This document shows, piece by piece, positions 1-8,435 of a stretch of 14,782 bases of DNA. The notes below the pieces were generated by a model. The model saw only the letters and a program-made list of their open reading frames with translations, searched no databases and had not been told where the DNA came from. How positions within the stretch are numbered: position 1 is the first letter of the stretch; each line of letters begins with the position of its first letter. The translations under genes were made by a program, and so were the position numbers. Source of the stretch: Ettlia oleoabundans (Eukaryota > Chlorophyta > Chlorophyceae > Chlamydomonadales); NCBI GenBank assembly GCA_019693395.1, contig JAAMXP010001740.1:1-14782 (forward strand), written 5' to 3'.

Positions 1-103
1 ACCCACCCCCCCCACACACACACACACGCACACGCACACGCGCACGCACGAGTGCACGTGGTTCTCCAGCCGATCCACTGTGCTGGTGTTGTCATGGCTG
101 CAG
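1..103 (+). other. 3' end of an intron, with CA/CACG microsatellite
   Basis: This is the sequence upstream of the first recognisable exon of the ARM/HEAT-like gene. It begins with a C-rich stretch, then a CA dinucleotide run (about 13-27) that degrades into CACG/CGCA repeats up to about 50. It ends with GGCTGCAG, a normal 3' splice site. The frame of the downstream exon stays open through this stretch, but the repeat would give only alternating Thr/His/Ala/Arg, so an intron is the better reading. The matching donor lies outside the window. Confidence 0.6.
13..50. repeat. CA/CACG microsatellite
   Basis: Dinucleotide CA units run from about 13 to 27 and are followed by imperfect CACG/CGCACG units to about 50. 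This is simple-sequence DNA inside the presumed intron at the left edge. Confidence 0.85.
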
Positions 104-1781
104 GAGGAGCATGCTGGATGCCTTGTCCATGCTTGCGGACGCCTGCCGCCTGCCCGCCAGGCCCCTGCTGGCCTTCTGGCGGTTCTGGGAGCAGCGGCAG
201 CAATCCTCGGATGCAGCCACGGACAGCCTGGCGGCAGACAGGGAGGGTGAGTGGGAGGTTCTGGCGCTGCTCACTCATATGCTGGCAGAGGGGTGTGTGA
301 GGGATGCTGCCAGGTCAGCAGCTGGATCAGCAGCTCAGCAGGCGCAGCAGCTGGCGGCGCTGGACGTGACCGCCAGCGCTGTGCCTGCTGTGGTTGCGTA
401 TGGCGCCGCCACCAGCGAGTCGCCAGCGGTGCGCTTTGCGGCGCTTGCAGCGGCTCGGCACCTGGCGGCCCTGCCCTCCAACCTGCCTCAGCTAATTGAG
501 GCAGCATTGCAGGAGGGAGCCAGGCCCGCGGCAGCGGCAGCGGCAGCAGCAGAAGCGGCTGCCCGCAGCGACGGCGGCGGTGGGAGCGGCGGCGGCGACG
601 AGGAGGGCAGTTCCATCGCTGGCCAGGCTTGCGGACTGCTGTGGGAGCTGTGCTACAGTCCAGCTCGTGGCGGCGGCTTGCCTGCAGCGGTACAGGCGGT
701 ATCCCAGCACCCAGATGTACTGCTGCATACCTTAGAAGCAGCTCTCAGCCCCGATCAGAAGCCTACGGGCGAAAGCGGGTGGCTGGCGGCGGGCCTTCTG
801 GCCTGCCTGATGTACGAGCCTCCTCACCACACAGGAGACAGCGGTGTGATGGCGGTAGTGGATTCCATTCGTGCGCTGCTGGCCACGCATGCCGCCGCTG
901 GCGTGCTGCACCGCCTGGTGGCACTCATGGAGGTTGGAGCAGCTGCAGTCAACCCGCAGGCAGCCACACTAGCAGCCCTGGCTGTGGGCAACATGGCTGC
1001 CTACAGAGGGGCAGCCAAGTCTCCGGCTGTGTCTCCGCGGGTGTCCTTTCTCAGCAGCGGTGGAGGCAGCGGCAGCCTGTTGGGCAGCGGCGGCGGCAGC
1101 GGCAACTATGCCGCCAGCGTGGCAGCAGCGGGCCCTCCCGTCTCTACTAGCGACAGCAGCGTGGGTCGCCTGGCTGCCAAGGCCGCGGCCAAGCTCAGCG
1201 CTGCCATGAACAAGCGGGGAAGCCCCACTGGTGGCCCAACAGAGGCGGGGCAGGCATCGCCGCCAGCAGCTGATTCCCAGCCTCCCTCTCCCCCAGTGCC
1301 CACACAGCCCACAGAACCCAGGGGTGCGCTGCTTCACCATGCCGCCACGCAGCGCCTGGTGCGCGTGGTGCTCAGTAGCAGTGCTGCGGCAGCTAAGGCA
1401 GATGCCGCCGCCGCTGCACCCGGGGGCATGCTGACACCCGACGGCCGCCAAGCTGCAGCCGCAGCTGCCTCAGTCGCGGCAGAGACAGCCGCAGTGCAGC
1501 GCCAGCTGCTGTCTGCGGCACTGCAGGCGCTCAACAATTTGTGTGTGGACCAAGTTGCCGCCAACCACATGCGTGCCTGTGCCCGCTCGTCTCCCGAGGT
1601 GCAAGCCGACCTCGACGCAGCGCTCAAAGCGGCCATGAGCGACCGCCAGCTGCCGTCAGCCAGCCGAGAGCTGGCGCTGCGACTGCTCAACACAGAGAGC
1701 GGCGTGCCAGGACAGCGGCACAGCTTGGCATGCAGCTGTGCGGCGCCGCCAGCAAGGCCGGCAGCCTACCCCAACCCCTGA
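104..1781 (+). CDS. ARM/HEAT-like helical-repeat protein, C-terminal part
   Basis: The reading frame is open from the acceptor at 103 to a TGA at 1779-1781, about 559 codons; the N-terminus is outside the window. The protein is Ala/Leu-rich with amphipathic helix pairs of armadillo/HEAT type, for example VRFAALAAARHLAALPSN near the middle of the first half, AATLAALAVGNMAAY, and LLSAALQALNNLCVDQVA near the end. Low-complexity linkers separate the helices: an Ala run followed by Gly/Ser/Asp (about 530-610), two GGGSGS-type stretches (about 1055-1110), and a Pro/Ser/Thr linker (about 1220-1320). Helical-repeat proteins of this kind usually act as protein-binding scaffolds, but no partner or specific family is recognisable. 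A GTGAGT at 247 could be a donor, but splicing to the AG at 313 would break the frame, so I keep one exon. The last 20 or so residues look less repeat-like, and an alternative 3' end is possible. Confidence 0.72.
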
Positions 1782-1995
1782 ATGACTTTTTCACTGAGTG
1801 TGAGATGACTGTTGCATGCCTCCGAGCCAGCATAGTTTTGGAGATAGCCCAAAGCCCACATGCACGTTCTTAATACAGTACAATGTAGGACTCTTCCTCT
1901 CTCCCATTTCTGCTGAACCTGTCACCCCTGCCCTCAACCCTTGTTGCCACCTTCCTTCTGCATTAGACTAGCCCATCCACCCACTCCTGGCAGCT

Positions 1996-2000
1996 TGTAA
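1996..2000 (+). terminator. TGTAA polyadenylation signal of the ARM/HEAT-like gene
   Basis: This is the first TGTAA pentamer downstream of the stop on the + strand, about 215 nt after it, followed by a T-rich TTTTC. TGTAA is the established polyadenylation signal of green algae. Cleavage is expected 10-20 nt further on. Confidence 0.6.
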
Positions 2001-2323
2001 TTTTCACCGGGCTGCAAACCTTGCTACAGTGATGCCGTGGTGGTCATTTCTGCTTCCGCTACCCTTCCCTGCTCCCATCCCGGCCCAAGTTGTTTTCAAA
2101 TGTTACAACACCCGCTTGCAGCTGGGTTGCAAGTGCCCCACCATAAGAATGAAAAGCGAAAAAAGCGATGCCGTCCGTCGGCTGTAGCAAAGGAGGGCGG
2201 GGAGGTGCAAAGAGGAGATCCGCATCAGGCGGTGCTTGTGAGACATTCCCCGGACAGCTAATGGATCAAAGGGCTGCTGGGTACGCAGGTTGATTGGAGA
2301 GAGGGATGAATAAAGTGCTTGGG

Positions 2324-2353
2324 TTACAGCAAAGGGGCTGGGTGGTAGTTACA
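2324..2353 (-). terminator. Two TGTAA signals for the HARE-HTH gene
   Basis: TGTAA occurs on the minus strand at 2353-2349 and again at 2328-2324, about 610 and 635 nt after the HARE-HTH stop. I saw no closer TGTAA on that strand in the 3' flank. The pair is a plausible single polyadenylation region. Confidence 0.5.
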
Positions 2354-2416
2354 GTACATTAGCCGGGCAGGCGCCAGCAGGGCACAAGGCAGGACAAAGC
2401 TGAGGGCCGCCGAAAA

Positions 2417-2470
2417 GGGGGGGGGGCCAAAAGGAGCAAAGCATCAGCTTGGGGGTGGGTGGGTGGGGGG
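2417..2470 (+). repeat. Poly-G run and G-quadruplex motif
   Basis: A run of 10 G occupies 2417-2426. At 2451-2470 four G tracts (5, 3, 3 and 6 G) are separated by single T residues, which is an ideal short-loop intramolecular G-quadruplex pattern on the + strand. On the minus strand, which is the 3' UTR sense of the HARE-HTH gene, the same DNA is C-rich. Confidence 0.85.
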
Positions 2471-2960
2471 TAAGTAGTGAACGTAACGTGAACAAGGTCC
2501 TTAACCCGACTCAGAGAACAAAGTGGAGCAAAGGTGGGGAGGAAGGGGAAAGGCTGAGGACAGGGCAGGGTCGCGAATGGTGCCATCGAGATGCAAAGTG
2601 CAGGGCAGAACGAGAGCCACTAGTATAAGAGGCACAGGCAGCAGCACGCCTCAAGCAGGCAAGCTGTGGTGCAGTGCATTGTCAGGGCAGCAGGCCAAAG
2701 GGAAAGAGCCATGTGGCATGGGCTGCTTGCCTACGTCACGGGCCGGGTGTGGGGTTGGATGCCTTTCTCAGGCAGAGCCACAGGGTGGGGAACAGTGAGG
2801 TAGCATAACCATGGGGCGTGATCAGAAAGTGGCGGACTTGGGAAGACGAAATGGTAAGGCCAGAGAAAGGGGTGGGAGGAATCGAGGATGTTGGTTGTAC
2901 ACAGTCTGAGAGCTTGAGCAACACCCTGCTAAGGACTCAGTGCAGAACGCATCAAAGCAC

Positions 2961-5900
2961 TCAACAGGCTTCCACTGCTTCTGGCGCAGCGGCGGGTGCA
3001 GGGGGAGCAGCTGGTGCCGGGCTCGTGTGCAGCGCCACATGCGCAGCATCCCCGTTTGCCACTTGCTCCCCCACTGGCCGCTGCTGCCCCGCTGCCGGCG
3101 CCACTGGACCTACATCGGCAGATGGCTGTACCGCCGCCACTCCTGCTGTGGCCACAGCTGCTGCTGGGCACTGGAGCTCTGCCGAACGGATCTTCTCCAT
3201 GAGATAAGTGAAGGAACCGCTGCAGCTAGGCTGCCGCTTAAGGGCCAACTGGCACACATTGAGGATCTCCCAGGAACGACTGAGCGCCGCCACCGCCAGC
3301 TGCTTGCTGCTGCTCTCCTCGCAGCCGGCCAGGTAGAGGCGGGAGAGGGAGAGGTACGCCTTGCCCACCTGCAGTACAGCACATGGTAAGCAACATGGGG
3401 AGCACAGTGGAGTGGAGTGAAGAAGCAGTAACGCAAGACACAGGCAGATGCGCTTTATATGGGAAGAAGTGTCGCGATTGGGAGGCTATCACGTGCGAGT
3501 TGTGACTAGTATCAACTTTCCGTAGCAAGCTGGGCGCTTACAATCCAGCTCAAGCTTACACACTATTGTCTGTCAGCAGCAGTGCGGTTCACCTCTGGGT
3601 GGCTGGTCCCCAGCTCCTTCTCCAGCCTCATCAGCTGCACCTCAGCTTCCCTCAGCTTTGCTGGCTCCAGCTCGGCGGCAGTTGGCCCAGCGCCCACAGC
3701 ACCCTGCACACATAATGAGGGAGGGGGTACTGCCAATTGTGGTTGTGAACAGGGTAGCAATAAAGCAAGGGTCGGCAAACCTTCTAAGCTCGTGGCAAAC
3801 GGAAACATGCGGTAGGTCCTGCCATGCGGATCCATGCCAACTGTAGGATGGTGAGCACCCACATCCACCCCACAGCAAGCATATGGGAAGACTGAAAGGG
3901 ACCACGAGGTGAAACAACAGCATCTCCTCCCCTGCTTGCCTGGAAGCCCGCCTGTGGAAGTGGCAGGTTCAATATGTTGACCTGCTCCTGCCCCTCGGCA
4001 GCCACAGCTGCCGCCACTGCAGCCGCCGAGGCGGGGCGGCTGCCGCCGCTGTTGCCAGCGGCTGCGGCCAGGGCGGCAAACGGCCGGTTACTGCCGCAAA
4101 TGGTGAGGTCGAGATTGTCGCTGCCGCCGACGCCTGCCAACTCAGCAGCAGCTGCGGCTGCTGCCGCGTCTGCCTCTGCAAACGCCATGGCGGCAGGGCC
4201 TCCCTTGCGCAGCTGCTTGGGCAGCGGGGGCAAGCCTGCTGCTGCATGGCCGTACAAGTATGGGAAGTAGCCGTACGGGGGCGGGTAGCCGTAGGGTGGG
4301 TACTGCAGCAGGAGTCGACAGACGGGGTCAGCAGGCAGCAGAGCAAGCAAGCAGGTCGAAAGGTAGTGCATGCAATGTGCAAAGTGTTTTGGAAATACGG
4401 GCTTCGGCATGAGGAAGTGCGAAAACCGCACCTGCATGCCGCCGTAGGGTGCTGCCCCTTCTGGGAGCGGGAATCCGGGGAAGCCGTGCTGCAGGGCCGC
4501 CGCCGCCGCAAGCTCTGCTGCATCTGAGGAGTGGCGGGAGGGGGGATGCTCCCCTGCCGCAGCCTCCGCCACCGCCGCTAGCATGGCAGCAGCGTCATCC
4601 TCATCATCCTCAACGCCTGCAGCACCCCCCCCACTGGCGCCAGCCTGGCTGTGGCTGTGGCTGCGGCTCTGGCTGACAGCACCGCCCGCCTCTGCAGCTG
4701 GAGCTGCCGAAGCAGTCGGCTCAGCACTCTCTGCTGCCGCCGCCTGCGGCTGCGGTTGAACCACTACAGCAGCCGCGTCTGAGGGACCGTCTGTTCCACC
4801 ACCTCCAGGCTGCTCTGTGTCCATAGGTTTCAATCCTGCCCCATCTGGTGCCTCTTTTTCAGCAGAGGCATCCGCCGAGGAGCCTCCAGCCGCGCCGGCG
4901 CCTGCTGCCGGCTGTGCTTTGACAGAGGCGGCAGGGATTGCGGTACTGTCTGGCGCGTGCTTAACATCTGCCCCCTGTGAATCTTTGGAGGACGACCTGC
5001 AGGTACCCCTCAGCCCAAGCCATGGCGGCAACACGCATTAGGTGGGATGTGGAACACTCGGCTGACTATGTTCAACCACCTTTGTGAAGCCCGTACAGAA
5101 TGTTGGCAAAGCATGGGCAGACATGCATGTGCCATGAGCTGGCAAAACGCGGCACAAAAGTGCAGCAGCAGCACCGCAACCACCATTACTAATAGCGGGG
5201 CTGACCTGTGCAGCTCTTCCGCAGCCGAAAGCAGCTCCATGAGACCGTCGGCAGAATCGTCACCGCCAGCCGCTTTGGTAGCAGCTGCCGCTACTGCCGC
5301 AGAAGGAGGCATCATTCCTGGCAGAGGCAGGCCCATGCCGGGGATCGGCGGCATGCCTGCAATTGGGGAGGCGGGGCAGCAAAACAGCGAAAGGGGTAGT
5401 CGGCAGGAGCTTACAAGGGACAAGCGCGAATACAATGTCAACCACACAGCTGCCCTGTCCTGAGCTGAGCAGGTGATGGGACAAACCGTGTCGATACATA
5501 TCCTGGCAGGCAGACCAGACAAGCAGGCATGTAACGGAGGCTGGGTTGGACGGAACTTCTGTTGCGACAGAAGGGCGAATGCATGTTTGTTGAGCAAGCC
5601 TGGGCTGGGCTAGAGCAGCTTTCCTCATTGCAGACATTGCATGACTGCGGGCCACCCTGTGACTTGCAATGGACTCATAATGATGATAATATTGACGCTG
5701 TGGAAGTCTTGCCTGGGAAAGGCATCATGGGTGGGAAGGGCGAGGAGATGGGGACTCCCTCGCTGTCAACCATGGGTGGCATGAGGGGCATGCCTGCAGG
5801 GAGGAAAGCATCCAGGAATTACGCAAAATGCGAGCGAAAGGGGAAGAAAACGTTGGAAGGGTGGAATAGGGAGTAGCGGCCTGGGCGATGACAGCAGACA

Positions 5901-7875
5901 AACGGCGGCACAAGGCAGTCAGGGGGGAGCTGCAGTGTAAAGCTCCTGGGCAGCATATGCACAGAGGCGGACAGGCAAAACAGGGGATAGGGTGCCAGCG
6001 CCCACACCCACCTGGCATGCCCACAAAGGCGCCAAAGGCGGCGCGAGCCCTCTTGGCCATCTCCTCAGCAAACTCGTCCTGCAGGACAGTAGCAAGCGGT
6101 ACAGCGGACAGTGCATCAACAGATGGCGATGGCTTAAGGTGGCGGTGAGCACACTGTGCCTCGTGCATTCTGATAGATGCTCGAGTAAAGCCCTACCATG
6201 AGGGCAACGCGAAGCGCTGGGGGCGTAGCAGATATCAGGTCACCGCCCGTAATCTGCACAGGACACTGCCTCTGGCACCTGGTAACCCCTTCAGACAGCA
6301 CCCTGCCACGTATGAAAAGCGGCTTTCGGTCAGCAGGGATGCCACACCTGGAAAGCCACTCCCTGCTCAATCCACTCCCGCAGCCCAAACAGGCCCTCGT
6401 GTGGGCGTATGAAGATGGACTGCCCCTCCTTGCGCTTGATGTCTGTGTACAGGGCGGAGGCCATGGTGGCTTCGGGGGTCTTGCCTGTGCACTTGATGAG
6501 GCCACGCTTCAAGGCCATGCGTGCAATCTCGCCTGCAGTGCGATTGTAAGCAAAGAACAAGGAAAGGGACAGCAGTTGGGGACGCTTAGCTTTGGTGGAG
6601 GAGAGGGAGGTGCAGCGCCGCCAGCGGACAAGAACAGAGCAAACACGGGCGGCAAGAGGCTCCTTCACTTTCTAATATACCAACACGGGCAAAGGCAGAT
6701 CAAGTATGCAGAGAATCAGCATCAATGTAGAGTACAAGGTAAAGCAGGATGGAAGTGGCAGAAGACCGCGCACCGGTAGACATGAGGCGCTTCTCCAACC
6801 TCAACACCTCCACCGCGGCCATCTTAAAGATGCCGCCACCGCCTTCGCCTCTCGGGCCGCGACCAGAGCCGCCTCGCGATCCGCGCGGCCTTGGCCCGCT
6901 GGTAAACTTGCCATGCTCGTCGCGTCCAACGCTGCCGCTGCGTGCACGACCCAGGGAGCCGCCCTGGGAACCGTCGCTGCGGCAGGCAAATAGGGAGAAG
7001 TGTGTTCAAAGACAAAGGACATCAGTTAGCAGGAGGGGCAAGGCTAGCTGCCAAGCTCAACCAAGTTTGTGGGTGCTTCAGGTGAGTTGCGCAAGTTGCA
7101 AAGGTTGACCAAGTTTGTGCGTGCTTCGGTGGAAGGCACAGTTTGCGCTCTAGTGCAGGGGCAATCTGCTACTACTCACACAGAGATGCGGGGGCTGTCA
7201 TCAGAATAAGCCTCCTCCTCCTCCGAGTCATGCTGGGCATGGTGCGGGGCAGCCCCTCCGCTGCCACCGCTGCCACCGCCGCCGCGGCTGCCGCCGTTGC
7301 TCCGCCCAGCACTGTCGCTTTGGGCGTGTTGCTGCTGTTGGTGCTGGTGTAGCTGTTGGTGCTCCTGGGGCGGTGAAAAGTCTGGGTCAGTGGCGTCGGC
7401 GCCTGAAGAGGTGGCTGCGGCTGCATTGCCACGCCCGCCGCTCGGTGACGGTTCAACACCATCCTCCTTCAAAGCCGCCAGGGGAGCCGCCAGTGTGCCA
7501 TCATCCCACACCTGCGGCGCGGTGAGCAAAGGTCAGATATAATAATGGCAGCTGTCGCACCAAGGAGCTGAACAGGAAGCAAGCACCCAACTGGGTGCTG
7601 GAGAGCCAGGTCACCACCTTAGGCTTGACCGTGCGCCCGCTTCGACTCTTCACAGCAAGGTCCGCCCTTGGAGCAGGGACCACCGCTGGCAGTTGGGCTT
7701 CGGCGGCCGAACGCTTGGGCATATCTGCACACGCGTGGAAAAGACGGGGTGACGGGCCGGCCGGCGGTGGCATGCAGAGCCATGCGGACGTTGGGGCGGA
7801 GCAGAGGCCCGGTGGGCCCTGCTTGTCGCTGGTTTCGCAGGTACGTGGATCATCCAGACGCGTTGAGCGGCTCAT
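2961..7875 (-). CDS. HARE-HTH domain protein with TPR-like C-terminus (13 exons)
   Basis: Exons 5' to 3' on the minus strand: 7875-7845, 7724-7618, 7511-7180, 6976-6774, 6532-6348, 6253-6197, 6132-6012, 5793-5713, 5356-5206, 4996-4432, 4302-3940, 3703-3593, 3368-2961. They total 2715 nt (904 aa), and every junction agrees in phase. A basic N-terminus (SRSGRTVKPKVWDDG) leads to an acidic and Gly/Gln-rich segment, then a HARE-HTH domain at about residues 209-277, split by an intron at MSTG/EIARMALKRG, with the signature GKTPEATMASALYTDIKRK and the end GLFGLREW. A Met/Pro-rich linker follows (about 340-395), then Ala/Gly/Asp-rich sequence, a YPPYGYPPPYGYFPYLYG stretch, and a C-terminal TPR-like segment (LRLEKELGTSHPEVGKAYLSL type, about 740-810). 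HARE-HTH is a winged-helix module found in ASXL and chromatin or restriction proteins and is predicted to bind DNA; a nuclear role is inferred. The start is uncertain: ATG 7875 uses a weak donor (GTACCT), and ATG 7722 is an in-frame alternative. Confidence 0.82.
3704..3939 (-). other. GC-AG intron of the HARE-HTH gene
   Basis: Donor CAG|GCAAGC and acceptor TATGTGTGCAG give a 236-nt intron in phase 0, joining PLPQAGFQ to GAVGAGPTAAELEP. No GT near this position keeps the frame as well. Reading through from the upstream exon meets a stop. Confidence 0.7.
4303..4431 (-). other. Stop-free 129-nt intron (possible retained intron)
   Basis: Donor GCATGCAG|GTGCGG and acceptor CTGCTGCAG|TACCC are both consensus. 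The intron is exactly 43 codons long with no stop, so retention would insert 43 residues between APYGGMQ and YPPYGYPPPYG. The insert (VRFSHFLMPKPVFPKHF... with several Cys) differs sharply in composition from the Ala/Pro/Tyr-rich flanks, which supports calling it an intron. Confidence 0.72.
5713..5793 (-). other. Short 81-nt exon of the HARE-HTH gene
   Basis: The exon is flanked by acceptor TTTCCTCCCTGCAG and a GC donor, CCAG|GCAAGA. It encodes 26 codons (starting MPLMPPMVDSEGVPISS, ending MMPFP), plus split glycines at both ends. It lies between VGMP(G) and (G)MPPIPGMGLPLPGMM, so it continues the same Met/Pro pattern. Its length is a multiple of three, so skipping it would keep the frame. 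Confidence 0.72.
7060..7127. repeat. Direct repeat pair in a HARE-HTH gene intron
   Basis: The 20-mer ACCAAGTTTGTGGGTGCTTC (7060-7079) recurs at 7108-7127 with one mismatch, a spacing of 48 bp. Both copies sit in the 203-nt intron 6977-7179. This looks like a local duplication. Confidence 0.8.
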
Positions 7876-7945
7876 ATTCAAAACCGCATGCCCAGCAGCG
7901 AGACGTCAGGTGGAGGCAGGTCGAGGGCATTTAGGCGTCCACGCA

Positions 7946-7955
7946 CCTTTTATTA
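7946..7955 (-). promoter_or_regulatory. TATA-like element upstream of the HARE-HTH gene
   Basis: The minus strand reads TAATAAAAGG about 70-80 bp upstream of the candidate ATG at 7875. A TATA element at this position would place transcription start roughly at 7915-7925 and leave a 5' UTR of about 45 nt. This mildly favours the start at 7875. It is inferred from sequence only. Confidence 0.4.
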
Positions 7956-8415
7956 CGCTACAGAACGGCTGATAGAGTCTCCGTCGCGCTGGGCGAGGTC
8001 TTCCGGCAGGACGGGATGTCGTTCAAGTCGGCGGAAGCGGCCCTGTCTCCAGCGACTCCAAAACCGCCAAATGTGACCACGGCGGAGCTTCCACGGAAAT
8101 GGCGGGGGTGCTCAACAGCACGTCCCACAAATCACAACATGCAGCTGTGGCTGGAAGTTCGCCGGTGTTCGCAGCCTTGATAAGGTCCGCCGTCGCCCAA
8201 CTAACGGAAAGGACTGCAGAGAACGTGGGCGGGAAGAACGGGGTGATCAGCGACAGACGACGCGTGAGCTGGCGTGAGCAGGCGTGGCGGGAGGGAGACT
8301 CAAGGGTGAGCAGGAGCTCCTCAAGAGCGAAGCAGCATGAATGAAAGACGTGGGCGATCACTGTCGGGGCTCCAGCGACAAGGCGGCATGGGCATGTTAA
8401 GCACCTGCCGCAGGC

Positions 8416-8435
8416 CCCCTCATAAGCATGAGGGG
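8416..8435. repeat. 8-bp hairpin followed by TTTT
   Basis: CCCCTCAT and ATGAGGGG form a perfect 8-bp stem around an AAGC loop, followed on the + strand by TTTT. It resembles an intrinsic terminator in form but lies in intergenic nuclear DNA, so its role is unknown. Confidence 0.75.

Larger units (their letters stand above)
1782..2960. other. Convergent intergenic region (two 3' UTRs)
   Basis: This stretch holds the 3' UTR of the + strand ARM/HEAT-like gene and, on the other strand, an approximately 600-nt 3' UTR of the HARE-HTH gene. The only open frames are short (up to about 90 codons) and none looks coding. Apart from the TGTAA signals, the notable contents are a 10-nt G run and a G-quadruplex motif, annotated separately. 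Confidence 0.7.

Noticed and set aside
629..1150. 173-codon + strand frame inside the ARM/HEAT-like gene
   Set aside because: It is a shifted shadow of the main frame, rich in Ser/Arg/Cys/Gly, without helix periodicity.
3110..3436. Other minus-strand frames over the last HARE-HTH exon
   Set aside because: They are out of phase with the TPR-like frame and cross the intron boundary.
6198..6779. 193-codon + strand frame
   Set aside because: It is antisense to the HARE-HTH exons, which carry the recognisable domain on the minus strand.
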